Shown: piece after piece, positions 31,617 through 40,403 of the stretch
Numbering within the stretch: the first letter of the stretch is position 1
How the letters are laid out: the number at the start of each line of letters is the position of its first letter
DNA from: Sphingomonas sp. Leaf343
GTDB lineage: Bacteria; Pseudomonadota; Alphaproteobacteria; Sphingomonadales; Sphingomonadaceae
Reading direction: 5' to 3'
Length of the DNA stretch: 64,000 bases
Assembly: GCF_001423765.1 (NCBI RefSeq)
Contig: NZ_LMPG01000001.1
Location: 254,073 to 318,072 of the forward strand
The notes under the pieces: generated by a model
Database searches by the model: none
What the model was told of the DNA's origin: nothing
Seen by the model: the letters and a program-made list of their open reading frames with translations, nothing else
Made by a program: the position numbers and the translations under genes

Positions 31617-33290
31617 ATGGCTTCCACCAACAGGTTCGACGCGATCGTCATCGGATCGGGCGTCAGCGGCGGTTTCGCCGCGAAGGAACTGACCGAGAAG
31701 GGCCTCCGCGTCCTGATGCTGGACCGCGGCGTCATGGTCGAACATGGCGAAGATTACACCTACGACGGCAAGCCGGCCTATGAAGTGCCGGCGCGCAACA
31801 TGATGCCGCAATCGCTGATGGAGAGCGATTACTTCATCTCGAAGCATGGCTATGTCGCGCCGAGCAACATGAAGTTCTACAACAACGACAAGGCCAACCC
31901 CTACGACTATGACGACGGTAGCCAGTTCTACTGGATCCGTCCGGCAGCCGTCGGTGGCAAGTCGCTGATCTGGGGACGCTGGAGCTTCCGCTGGGCGCCC
32001 GAGGATTTCGAGGCGAACAAGCGCGACGGCATCGATGGCATCTGGCCGATCGGCTATGACGACGTCGCGCCATGGTACAGCTATGTCGAGAAGTTCATCG
32101 GCGTGTCGGGATCGCGTGAGAACCTGCCGTACCTGCCGGACAGCGATTTCCAGCCGCCGATGCCGATGAACATCGCCGAGAAGTGGGTGAAGCAGCGGCT
32201 GGAATCGAAGTTCCCCGGTCGCAAGCTCATCAACACCCGCCTGTCGAACATGACGCAGGACAAGCCGGACCAGAACCGCACCAAGTGCCAGTTCCGCAAC
32301 CAGTGCAGCAACGGCTGTTCGTTCGGTGCGTATTTCTCGACGCAGGCGGTGACGCTGCCGGCTGCGCGGGCGACGGGCAAGCTGACGCTGCGATCCGACG
32401 CCGTGGTCACGAACCTGGAATATGACGCCGTTCGCAAGAAGGTGACGGGCGTCCGCTATATCGATGCGAAGACGGGTCAGGCCCAGGTCGTGAACGCCGA
32501 TCTGGTGTTCCTGTGCGCGTCGGCGATGGCCTCGACGCAGATCATGATGAACTCCCGCGCGCCGGGCAGCGACAAGAGCTATTTCGACAATAGCGGCACG
32601 CTGGGCCGGTACGTGATGGACCACATCTTCCGGGTCGGCGTGCGCGGCGATATTCCGGGGATGGAAGACTATATCGAATATGGCCGCCGCCCCGGCGGCG
32701 TCTACGTCCCCCGGTTCCGCAACATCGGCGGCGAAGAGGGCGTCGGCTTCAAGCGCGGCTATGGCTATCAGGGCAGCGCGCGGCGTGAACCCGCCAAGCC
32801 GGTCGGCTTCGGCGCGTCGATGAAGGACGGCATGCGCAAATATGGCGGCTGGAAGTTCGACATGGGGGCGTTCGGCGAATGTCTGCCCTATGCCGACAAT
32901 CGCGTGTCGCTGAACGCGAACAAGGTCGACCGCTTCGGCGTGCCGCTGATGCGCTTCGACGTGACGTTCCGCGAGAACGAGCTGAAGATGATGAAGGACG
33001 CGCGCGAGCAGGGCGAGATCATGCTGCGCGAGGCGGGCCTGCTCAACGTCTCCAGTTCGGAAAGCGAGCATGTTCCGGGCGACGCGATCCACGAAATGGG
33101 TGGCGCGCGCATGGGAGCCGATCCGCGCAAGTCGGTGCTGAACGGCTGGAGCCAGGCGCACGACGCGTCGAACCTGTACGTGACGGACGGCGCGCAGATG
33201 GCGTCGGTATCGTGCGTGAACCCGTCGCTGACGTTCATGGCGCTCACCGCACGCGCGGCGGATCACGCGGTCAAGGCGATGCGCGCCTGA
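31617..33290 (+). CDS. GMC-family FAD-dependent sugar dehydrogenase, catalytic subunit
   Basis: This 557-residue flavoprotein has its FAD Rossmann motif at residues 9-14 (GSGVSG). A cysteine-rich block near 224-235 (KCQFRNQCSNGCSFGAYF) recalls the iron-sulfur ligand region of bacterial FAD glucose dehydrogenases. The catalytic pair is His near 492 in AIHEMGGARMG and Asn near 533 in CVNPSLT. It lacks a signal peptide, so export with the Tat-tagged small subunit is expected. The likely reaction is oxidation of a sugar or glycoside hydroxyl, C3 by analogy with LacC, with electrons passed to the cytochrome. Confidence 0.92.
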   Translation: MASTNRFDAIVIGSGVSGGFAAKELTEKGLRVLMLDRGVMVEHGEDYTYDGKPAYEVPARNMMPQSLMESDYFISKHGYVAPSNMKFYNNDKANPYDYDDGSQFYWIRPAAVGGKSLIWGRWSFRWAPEDFEANKRDGIDGIWPIGYDDVAPWYSYVEKFIGVSGSRENLPYLPDSDFQPPMPMNIAEKWVKQRLESKFPGRKLINTRLSNMTQDKPDQNRTKCQFRNQCSNGCSFGAYFSTQAVTLPAARATGKLTLRSDAVVTNLEYDAVRKKVTGVRYIDAKTGQAQVVNADLVFLCASAMASTQIMMNSRAPGSDKSYFDNSGTLGRYVMDHIFRVGVRGDIPGMEDYIEYGRRPGGVYVPRFRNIGGEEGVGFKRGYGYQGSARREPAKPVGFGASMKDGMRKYGGWKFDMGAFGECLPYADNRVSLNANKVDRFGVPLMRFDVTFRENELKMMKDAREQGEIMLREAGLLNVSSSESEHVPGDAIHEMGGARMGADPRKSVLNGWSQAHDASNLYVTDGAQMASVSCVNPSLTFMALTARAADHAVKAMRA

Positions 33291-33382
33291 TCGGGCGGAG
33301 AGGGCTTCGTGCGCCGGCGGTGTGCTGGCGGCGAGGTCCTCCCCTCCTCGACGGGCCGAGGCGAGGCTGGCCTCTGATCTGC

Positions 33383-33410
33383 TGCCACCCCGGCCTTCGC
33401 GGGGGTGGCA
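33383..33410. repeat. Palindromic repeat between the GMC and GH92 genes
   Basis: TGCCACCCC and GGGGTGGCA form the outer arms around GGCCTTCGCG. The core shares CCCCGGCCTTCGC with the dispersed 27-base repeat at 62793. It lies between two convergent genes and may serve as a bidirectional terminator. Confidence 0.65.
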
Positions 33411-33441
33411 GGACGTATAGTGCTGAGATCCTCGTCGCCGT

Positions 33442-35775
33442 CTACCGCGCCGTCGACATCGAATAGGGCCGTGCCCCCGCGCTGCTGCCCCACGCCTTGT
33501 TCGGCGTGCTGGCCATCGTGAAGCGCAACGTACCGCCGGCGCGGATATCCTCGTCGCGGATCACGCTGCGGGTCAGCGGGCGGTCGTTGAGCGTCACCGA
33601 CCCGACATAGCGGTTCGCATCCGACAGCCCGTCCGCGACGATCGCGAACTGCTTGCCGTTCGGCAGGCGCAGCGTCGCCCGGTTCACGAACGGCCGGCCG
33701 ACGACATACTCGTTCGATCCCGGCGCGACCGGGTAGAAGCCGAGCGACGTGAACACCAGCCACGCCGACATCTGGCCGAGATCGTCGTTGCCCGACAGCC
33801 CGTCCGGCGTCGCCTTGTACTGCGACCCGACGATCTGCGCCAACCGCTCCTGCGTGCGCCACGGTGCGCCGGCGAAGTTGTACATATAGGCGACGTGGTG
33901 GCTCGGTTCGTTGCCGTGGATATACTGGCCGATCAGGCCGGCGATATCCTCCGCGTGGCTGTAGTCGAGCTTCGAATTGTCGTAATCGAACATCGCATCC
34001 AGCTTCGCGATTGTCTTGCGATCGCCGCCCAGCAGGCGGATCAGCCCGGCCTGATCCTGCGGCATGAACCAGCTATATTGCCACGCATTGCCCTCCGTAT
34101 AATCCGATCCGTAGTTGATCGCGGTCGGATCGAACGGCACGCGGAAGCTGCCGTCGCTCTTGCGGGCGCGGAGCCAGCCGGTCTTCGCGTCGAAGCTGTT
34201 GCGCCAGTTGCCCGCGCGCTTCTCGAACCGCGCGGCGACATCGGTACGGCCCATCGCGCGCGCCATGCGGGCGATCGTCCAGTCGTCATAGGCGTATTCG
34301 ACGGTCTTCGATGCCGCCTCCGGTTCCTTGTCGATCGGCACATAGCCGCGCGCGATATACTCGCCGAGACCGCCATACGCCTTCGCGTCGGCGCTCGCGA
34401 CCATCGCGTCGAGCGCGGCGTCGGCGTCGAACCCGCGCAGCCCCTTCATATACGCGTCGGCGATCACGGGCACCGCATGATAGCCGATCATCGTCCACGT
34501 CTCGCGCCCGGCGAACTGCCACACGGGCAGGATGCCGTCCGGGCTATAGCGCTGCCCGTCGACCAGCGAGCGGACGACATCGGTCGTCGTCCGCTCCGGC
34601 TGGATCAGCGTCAGCAGCGGATGTTCGGCGCGAAACGTATCCCAGAGCGAGAAGGTGGAGCGGACCGTATAGCCGTCGGCGACATGCACCTGATCGTCGG
34701 GCCCGCGCCAGCGCTCGTCCGCATCGCTCCAGACGCTCGGCGCGAGCAGGCTGTGGTACAAGGCGGTCGATACGATCCGCTTCATCGGTGCGGCCGCCTC
34801 GATCGCGACCGCGCCCAGCGCCTCGTCCCATGCGGTACGGGTGCGTGCGAGGACGGCGTCGAAATCGCCGGCCTCGGCGGCGAGATTCGCGACCGCACCC
34901 GCCTCGTCGACCCCGGACAGCGCGACCTTCACCTCCAGCGGACGGTCGAGCTTGCCGAAATCGAGCCGCGCCTCCAGCGCCTTGCCGAGCTTTTCGGCCA
35001 GCGCATCGGTGCCGCGACCCGGCCCCTGGAAACCGCGATAGGGCACGTCCTTGTCACGGTCGACCAGCGCGTGGCCGGTCAGCGGCGCGGAGAAGCGCAT
35101 CGCGAAGAACAGCTTGCGGCCCGGTGCCCAGCCGCGCGTCTCGCGGAAGCCGGTCAGGATGCCGTCGGGGCGCAGGTGCAGCCCGGACCACAGGATCTTG
35201 CCCGGATAATTGTACAGCGACGTGCGCAGGTCGACGACCAGATGCGCCGCCCGCCCCCTGGGAAAGGCATAGCGGTGGACGCCGACGCGCGTGCCCGCGG
35301 TCATCTCCGCGCGAACGCCGGGTCCGTCCAGCGTGACCGCGTAATAGCCGGGGCGCGCCATCTCGTTGGCGTGCGAGAATGCCGAGCGATAGCCGGGGGC
35401 GGCGGGGGTGCCGGGGTCCATCGGCACCGTCTCTCCCGACACCGGCATGACGAGGATATCGCCGAGATCGGAATGGCCCGCGCCGGAGAAGTGGGTGTGG
35501 CTGAACCCCTCGATGGTCGGATCGTCATGGCGATAGCCGGCGGCGTGGCCGTAGCAGTCGCGGATCTTGCAGCCGGTATCGGTATCCGGCGACAATTGCA
35601 CCATCCCGAACGGCGCGACCGCACCGGGAAAGGTATGACCCTCGCCGCCCGTGCCGATGAACGGATCGACCGCATCGGACGGACGGGGCCGGGATTCCCG
35701 AGCGTCCTGCGCGGCGATCGGCGCGGACAGGATCAGGGCGGCGGTAAGGGCGAAACGGTGCAGCGTGGATGCCAT
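33442..35775 (-). CDS. GH92 family alpha-mannosidase (first copy)
   Basis: This 777-residue exported enzyme has a Sec signal (ALTAALILSAPIAAQ). GH92 enzymes are calcium-dependent, inverting exo-alpha-mannosidases. Family blocks in order are FIGTGGEGHTFPGAVAPFGM, GFSHTHFSGAGHSDLGDIL, YSLWDTFRAEHPLLTL, HGNEPSHHVAYMYNFAGAPW (general acid region) and GNDDLGQMSAWLVFTSLGFY (catalytic base Asp region). The HTHFSGAG block and HGNEPSHH resemble the alpha-1,2/1,3-active group, but linkage cannot be fixed here. It follows the ROK kinase by 25 bases on the same strand, so cleavage and sugar phosphorylation are co-expressed. Confidence 0.93.
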   Translation of the reverse strand: MASTLHRFALTAALILSAPIAAQDARESRPRPSDAVDPFIGTGGEGHTFPGAVAPFGMVQLSPDTDTGCKIRDCYGHAAGYRHDDPTIEGFSHTHFSGAGHSDLGDILVMPVSGETVPMDPGTPAAPGYRSAFSHANEMARPGYYAVTLDGPGVRAEMTAGTRVGVHRYAFPRGRAAHLVVDLRTSLYNYPGKILWSGLHLRPDGILTGFRETRGWAPGRKLFFAMRFSAPLTGHALVDRDKDVPYRGFQGPGRGTDALAEKLGKALEARLDFGKLDRPLEVKVALSGVDEAGAVANLAAEAGDFDAVLARTRTAWDEALGAVAIEAAAPMKRIVSTALYHSLLAPSVWSDADERWRGPDDQVHVADGYTVRSTFSLWDTFRAEHPLLTLIQPERTTTDVVRSLVDGQRYSPDGILPVWQFAGRETWTMIGYHAVPVIADAYMKGLRGFDADAALDAMVASADAKAYGGLGEYIARGYVPIDKEPEAASKTVEYAYDDWTIARMARAMGRTDVAARFEKRAGNWRNSFDAKTGWLRARKSDGSFRVPFDPTAINYGSDYTEGNAWQYSWFMPQDQAGLIRLLGGDRKTIAKLDAMFDYDNSKLDYSHAEDIAGLIGQYIHGNEPSHHVAYMYNFAGAPWRTQERLAQIVGSQYKATPDGLSGNDDLGQMSAWLVFTSLGFYPVAPGSNEYVVGRPFVNRATLRLPNGKQFAIVADGLSDANRYVGSVTLNDRPLTRSVIRDEDIRAGGTLRFTMASTPNKAWGSSAGARPYSMSTAR

Positions 35776-35800
35776 GATCGGACCTTCCCGAATGAGGATA

Positions 35801-36700
35801 TCAGAGAGCGTTGGCGGCGAGGACGATCGAGCCGAGCGGGCCGGCGAGATCGCCCAGCGCGGGGGCGGTGACGAAGGGGCGGGTGCCGGGCAGGTCCATG
35901 TAGCCGCCCAGGCTGTCTTCCAGCGCTGCCTCGATCCGCGGCAGGAGGTGCGGCTGACGGTTGAGCACGCCGCCGCCGATCGCGATCCGCAGCGGCCCCG
36001 TCGTGGCGACAAGCGAATGGCACATCGCCGCCAGCGTCGCGACCACCGGGTCCCAGACGGGATCGTCCGCCGCCACGTCGACGACCGCGCGACCTTCGAG
36101 GCGGACGACCAGTGCGCTGCCCGATGCCAGACCCTCGACGCAATCGTCGTGATAGATGCAGGCGCTGGCCACGGTGTCGTCGGGCAGGCGGGGCACGCGG
36201 ATATGGCCGATCTCGCTATGGCCGATGCCGCGCGTCGGCTGGCCGTGGACGATCAGGCCGACGCCGACGCCGGTCCCGACCGTGACAAAGGCGAAATCGT
36301 GCAGCCCCTGCGCGCAGCCCCAGCGCATCTCCGCCAGCGCCGCGCCGTTCACGTCGGTGTCGAAGCCCACCGGCCGGTCGACCGCCGCCGCGATCGGCCC
36401 GACGATGTCGGTATCGCGCCAGCCCGGCTTGTTGGTGGCGAGGATATGGCCATAGCGGGGATCGTCGCGGTCGAGGCAGATCGGCCCGAACGAGGCGATG
36501 CCCACCGCGGCGAAGCCTGCGCCCGCGTCCCAGTCGCGCAACGTCGCGAGGATCGCCGCCAGCGTCTCGGCCGGCAGCGTGGTCGGGATCGTCCGCTGCT
36601 CGATGATGTCGTCGGGGCCATGCGCCAGCGTGCAGACGCATTTGGTGCCGCCGAGTTCGATGCCGGCATAGGGCCGGTGCTGCTGCGTATCTGGACCCAA
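35801..36700 (-). CDS. ROK family fructokinase/mannokinase-type sugar kinase (GmuE/YdhR-like)
   Basis: This protein has about 299 residues. The ATP/sugar motif GIELGGTKCVC is at the start, VGIASFGPICLD and VGTGVGVGLIV are the sugar and phosphate loops, and GHSEIGHIRVP carries the catalytic region. The block CIYHDDCVEGLASGSAL supplies zinc-ligand Cys and His as in Bacillus YdhR/GmuE. No ATG lies near the conserved start. A TTG after AAGGGGACAGG is the best start; the next in-frame ATG (36796) would add a non-conserved leader. It phosphorylates a free hexose, plausibly mannose released by the GH92 and GH125 enzymes. It is divergent from the ROK repressor. Confidence 0.88.
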   Translation of the reverse strand: MGPDTQQHRPYAGIELGGTKCVCTLAHGPDDIIEQRTIPTTLPAETLAAILATLRDWDAGAGFAAVGIASFGPICLDRDDPRYGHILATNKPGWRDTDIVGPIAAAVDRPVGFDTDVNGAALAEMRWGCAQGLHDFAFVTVGTGVGVGLIVHGQPTRGIGHSEIGHIRVPRLPDDTVASACIYHDDCVEGLASGSALVVRLEGRAVVDVAADDPVWDPVVATLAAMCHSLVATTGPLRIAIGGGVLNRQPHLLPRIEAALEDSLGGYMDLPGTRPFVTAPALGDLAGPLGSIVLAANAL

Positions 36701-36775
36701 GGCGGCCTGTCCCCTTACGTGCCGGCTTGATCTGGCGCCGGTCGTCTGCTTCGCTCTTGTGCGATGATATCGAAC

Positions 36776-36801
36776 GATTAAACAATCAAATTGCATTATT
36801 C
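36776..36801 (+). promoter_or_regulatory. AT-rich promoter/operator element between the two ROK genes
   Basis: GATTAAACAAT followed by CAAATTGCATTATTC stands out from the GC-rich surroundings. The 15-base core matches 14 of 15 bases with CAAATTGCTTTATTC on the minus strand at 51098-51112, and both are preceded by a GATT-A-A run. It lies about 90 bases before the repressor ATG and about 75 bases before the kinase TTG. It is a candidate site for the ROK repressor. Confidence 0.55.
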
Positions 36802-36891
36802 AAATCAAGATCTTGCGGGGCAAAACATGGCGCAGCGATTCCCGACGATCGTTCGGCCGGCCACCGTCGCCGGCCGGATGGACCCGACGTC

Positions 36892-38106
36892 ATGACCCGG
36901 GGCGGCGCACCACGCCTGTCGGGCACCAATCTGGAACGGGCCGCGGATCACAACCAGCGGGTGACGCTGCACGCGATCCGGGTCGGCGGATCGCTGACGC
37001 GGGTCGATCTGGCGCGGATCACCGGGCTGACCGCGCCGGCGATCGCCAACATCACCCGCCGCCTGTTGCAGGATGGATTGATCGAGGAGGCGGGGCAACG
37101 CCGCGGCGGGCGGGGGCAGCCGCCGACCAATCTGGAGGTGCGGCGCGACGCCTGTTACTCGATCGGGGTCAATGTCGACCGCGATCACATGACGATCGTG
37201 CTGGTCGACTTCGCGGGCGACGTGCTGGCGCGCAAGTCGGAGGAGATCGATTTCGCGCTGCCCGACGATGTCCGGGCGCTGTACCGCCGCTCGATCCGGC
37301 CGATGCTGAAGAGCGCGAACGTCGATCCGGCGAAGCTGGTCGGGCTGGGTGTCGCGGTGCCGGACGATCTGGGATCGGTCGACCTCCCCGGCCGGCCTGC
37401 GGCCTATGCGGCGTGGAACGACGTCGACATGGCGGACCTGTTCGCGCAGCCGCTGCCGCTCGCCGTGTTCGTCGAAAACGATGCGGCGGCGGCCGCGACG
37501 GGCGAGATGCAGCTGGGTCTGGGGCAGAGCTTCAACAGCTTCTTCTATATCCTCATTTCCTCCGGTCTCGGCGGCGGCTTCGTGATCGACGGCGCCTATG
37601 CCCGCGGCGCGAACGGGCGCAGCGGCGAACTGGGCTTCATGCGCGCGCCCGACGGCGACGGCGGGCACGAGCAGGTGCAGGCGCTGGTGTCGCTGTCCGG
37701 ACTGGCGGAGCATCTGCGCGGCGGCGGCTTCGCACTGACGGACATGGTGCGCGACGACGGCAGCGACCCTGCGCTGGCGGCGTGCATCGACCAGTGGATC
37801 GACCGTGCGGCACAGCGTCTGTGCACGCCGCTCGACGCGATCAACTGCCTCATCAACCCCGCCGTGGTGCTGATCGGCGGACGGTTGCCGAGCATGGTCG
37901 TCGAGCGGCTGGCGGAGCGGGTGAACGCGCGGATCGGTGGTGCGACCGATGCGCCCGCGATCGCGCCGGTGGCGCGGGCGGCCCTGTCGGAAGATGCGCC
38001 GGCAGTCGGGGCGGCGATCCTGCCGTTCAGCCATTTCCTGCTGCCCAAGCCGGGTGCGCTGTGGAAGGCGCCGGCGGCGGGCGACGGGATCGGCATGCCG
38101 ATGTGA
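36892..38106 (+). CDS. ROK family transcriptional repressor (NagC/Mlc/XylR type)
   Basis: This 404-residue protein has an N-terminal winged helix (about 22-80, DLARITGLTAPAIANITRRLLQDGLI) fused to a sugar-kinase-like sensor domain. ENDAAAAATGEMQLG and SSGLGGGFVIDG are ROK motifs, but the Cys zinc cluster and part of the ATP site are degenerate, as in repressors. It probably senses mannose or a related sugar and controls the divergent kinase-GH92 operon and the GH2-TonB receptor operon downstream. The ATG at MTRGGAPR was chosen over in-frame upstream codons that encode non-conserved sequence. Confidence 0.9.
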   Translation: MTRGGAPRLSGTNLERAADHNQRVTLHAIRVGGSLTRVDLARITGLTAPAIANITRRLLQDGLIEEAGQRRGGRGQPPTNLEVRRDACYSIGVNVDRDHMTIVLVDFAGDVLARKSEEIDFALPDDVRALYRRSIRPMLKSANVDPAKLVGLGVAVPDDLGSVDLPGRPAAYAAWNDVDMADLFAQPLPLAVFVENDAAAAATGEMQLGLGQSFNSFFYILISSGLGGGFVIDGAYARGANGRSGELGFMRAPDGDGGHEQVQALVSLSGLAEHLRGGGFALTDMVRDDGSDPALAACIDQWIDRAAQRLCTPLDAINCLINPAVVLIGGRLPSMVVERLAERVNARIGGATDAPAIAPVARAALSEDAPAVGAAILPFSHFLLPKPGALWKAPAAGDGIGMPM

Positions 38107-38150
38107 CGGGCTTCGCGGACCGGCAGGACCGGCCGCGCAATCGGGAGAGA

Positions 38151-40118
38151 ATGATGCGCAGACTGATCGGACCGATGCTGGCGGGATGGCTGGCGATGAC
38201 GGCGATGCCCCTTTACGCGCAGGGGGCCTCGCCCGCAGCGACGTCGCCGGCCACGGCGCAAAAGGTCTACACGAACCTGACGACGCGGTGGGGACAGGCG
38301 GTGACGCCGGCGAATGCGTGGCAAAGCTATCCGCGTCCGCAGATGAAGCGGACGGCGTGGAAGAACCTGAACGGCCTGTGGAATTACGCCGTGACGCCCG
38401 CCGCCGCCGTGCAGCCGCAGCGGATGGACGCGACGATCCTCGTGCCGTTCCCCGTCGAATCGAAGCTGTCCGGCGCGACCGTGCGCGTGATGCCCGACGA
38501 TCGCATCTGGTACAGGCGCGGCTTCACCGTGCCGGCCGACTGGCGCGGACAGAATGTGATGCTCAATTTCGGGGCGGTCGATTTCGAGGCGCAGGTGTTC
38601 GTCAACGGTGCGCCGGTCGGCGGCCATCGCGGCGGATCGGACGCGTTCGGGTTCGACATCACGCCGTTCCTGCGGGACGGTGAGAACGAACTGGTGGTGC
38701 AGGTCGCCGATCCGACATCGGCGGGCAGCCAGCCGCGCGGCAAGCAGATCCTCGACCCCAACGGCATCTGGTACACCGCCGCCAGCGGCATCTGGCAGAC
38801 GGTGTGGCTGGAACCCGTGCCGAAGCTGCACATCGCCGACGTGCGCGCGACGCCCGATATCGATCGCGGCGTGGTGGACGTGGAGGTCGCGCTGAGCGGC
38901 TGGGCGGAGGACAGGGACGCGGTACGGCTGACCGCGAAGTCGGGCGGGCGCACGATCGCCACGACGATCGTCCGCGCCAATCGCCGCACCACGCTGGCGA
39001 TCCCGACGCCGCATCTCTGGTCGCCCGACGATCCGTATCTATACGACCTGACCGCGGAACTGGTCGGTATCCGCGATCCCTATGCGGGCCTGCCGGAGCG
39101 GGACCGGAAGGCGTATGACGCGCGCTTCACCCGCGGCGAGCAGGATCGTTATGCCGCTGCCGTGGTCGAGGGTCCGGTGCGCGACCGGGTCGAGACGTAT
39201 TTCGGGATGCGCAAGATCTCGGTCGGGCCGGGTCGCGTCGCCGGACAGCCGGTGCTGTTGCTCAACAACAAACCGCTCTTCCACAACGGCACGCTCGATC
39301 AGGGCTGGTGGCCGGATGGCCTGCTGACGCCGCCCTCGGAGGAGGCAATGAAGAGCGACCTGCTGTTCCTGAAGCAGGCGGGCTTCAATATGGTCCGCAA
39401 GCATATCAAGGTGGAGCCGGCGCGCTATTATCACGACGCCGACCGGCTGGGCATGCTGGTGTGGCAGGACATGCCCTCGGGCGGGGGCGAGGACCAGTTC
39501 GTCACCGGATCGAGCCAGTCGCAGGCGGTCATGTCCGCCGACATGATGGCGCAGCACCAGACCGAGCTTACGCGGATGGTCGGGCAGTTGCGGCCGTTCC
39601 CGTCGATCGTGCTGTGGGTCGTCAATAACGAGGGCTGGGGCCAGTACGACTCGGCGACGCTTGCCCGTTACGTGAAGGGTATGGACCCGACGCGGCTGGT
39701 GAACGCCGACAGCGGCTGGCTCGACGTGGCGGGCGGCGTATCCGACGTGTTCGACATCCACACCTACGAGGACGTGCCGAACACGCCGACGCGGCAGAGC
39801 GCGCGGGCGATCGTGATCGGCGAATATGGCGGTATCGGCCTGCCGGCGGAGGGGCATATCTGGAAGCCGGGCAAGCGCAACTGGGGGTATCAGACCGCCA
39901 CCGGGGAGCAGGATTTCCTGACGCGCTATCGCCGCAAGATGGACGAGGTGATTCGTCAGGCCCGCGAGCAGGGCTTGAGCGCATCCGTCTACACCCAGAC
40001 CACCGACGTCGAGGACGAGATCAACGGCCTGCTGACCTATGACCGGGCGGTGCCGAAGGTGCCTGCGGAGGCGCTGGCGAAGATCGCCGCGCCGTTGTGG
40101 CAGGCAAAAGCGCGCTAG
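38151..40118 (+). CDS. GH2 family glycoside hydrolase (beta-mannosidase/beta-galactosidase-like)
   Basis: This 655-residue exported enzyme (signal MLAGWLAMTAMPLYAQ) has the GH2 order. A sugar-binding jelly roll comes first (RTAWKNLNGLWNYAV, then WYRRGFTVPADWRGQNVML, FVNGAPVGGHRGGSDAF), followed by an immunoglobulin-like domain ending LWSPDDPYLYDL. The TIM barrel comes last. The acid/base Glu is near residue 492 in VVNNEGWG and the nucleophile Glu near 557 in IGEYGG. Family members cleave beta-mannosides, beta-galactosides or beta-glucuronides. In a mannosidase locus, removal of the core beta-mannose is an attractive reading, but the subfamily was not determined. Start after GGGAGAGA; ATG occurs twice in tandem. 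Confidence 0.9.
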   Translation: MMRRLIGPMLAGWLAMTAMPLYAQGASPAATSPATAQKVYTNLTTRWGQAVTPANAWQSYPRPQMKRTAWKNLNGLWNYAVTPAAAVQPQRMDATILVPFPVESKLSGATVRVMPDDRIWYRRGFTVPADWRGQNVMLNFGAVDFEAQVFVNGAPVGGHRGGSDAFGFDITPFLRDGENELVVQVADPTSAGSQPRGKQILDPNGIWYTAASGIWQTVWLEPVPKLHIADVRATPDIDRGVVDVEVALSGWAEDRDAVRLTAKSGGRTIATTIVRANRRTTLAIPTPHLWSPDDPYLYDLTAELVGIRDPYAGLPERDRKAYDARFTRGEQDRYAAAVVEGPVRDRVETYFGMRKISVGPGRVAGQPVLLLNNKPLFHNGTLDQGWWPDGLLTPPSEEAMKSDLLFLKQAGFNMVRKHIKVEPARYYHDADRLGMLVWQDMPSGGGEDQFVTGSSQSQAVMSADMMAQHQTELTRMVGQLRPFPSIVLWVVNNEGWGQYDSATLARYVKGMDPTRLVNADSGWLDVAGGVSDVFDIHTYEDVPNTPTRQSARAIVIGEYGGIGLPAEGHIWKPGKRNWGYQTATGEQDFLTRYRRKMDEVIRQAREQGLSASVYTQTTDVEDEINGLLTYDRAVPKVPAEALAKIAAPLWQAKAR

Positions 40119-40137
40119 GCCGTTGTCGTTGAGGGGG

Positions 40138-40189
40138 GCGGCGAAGCGGTCCGGAGCGTGAGGGCTTGGGTCGCTTCGCCGCGCCGGAC
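40138..40189. repeat. Interleaved inverted repeats after the GH2 gene
   Basis: GCGGCGAAGCG (40138) is matched by CGCTTCGCCGC (40172). GTCCGG (40149) is matched by CCGGAC (40184). The arms alternate, so both stems can only form together as a pseudoknot. The first stem alone is a plausible terminator for the GH2 gene, although no T-run follows. Confidence 0.5.
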
Positions 40190-40225
40190 GGCGTCGCCCT
40201 GCAATCATTTGCAGCCGTGATTACA

Positions 40226-40287
40226 GGTCCGGAAAGGACCTAAGTCGATCAATCTATTGACAATTTGCTTTTCATATTGCGAAAAGC
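40226..40287 (+). promoter_or_regulatory. Promoter/operator region of the TonB receptor operon
   Basis: A small hairpin GGTCC-GGAAA-GGACC is followed by a TTGACA-like -35 in CTATTGACAATTTGC. A seven-base inverted repeat, GCTTTTC-ATATTGC-GAAAAGC, comes next. The AT-rich block resembles the elements at 36787 and 51098 (shared TTGACAA and ATTTGCTTT-like strings). The receptor ATG is about 115 bases further on, leaving a long leader. Confidence 0.5.
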
Positions 40288-40403
40288 GCCTCGGGTCGCC
40301 GCCTGTTTCGTACCCCGCCATGCCGGTCGGGTCGGGCTCGTGGACGGCCGATGTAACGGGAATTGCGATGCGGAGAGCGTCCTGCCCGAGGGAGGGATTT
40401 CGC

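Noticed and set aside
31617..33290. Cholesterol oxidase or choline dehydrogenase identity for the GMC protein
   Set aside because: The cysteine-rich block and pairing with a Gluconate_2-dh3 subunit and cytochrome fit sugar dehydrogenases better.
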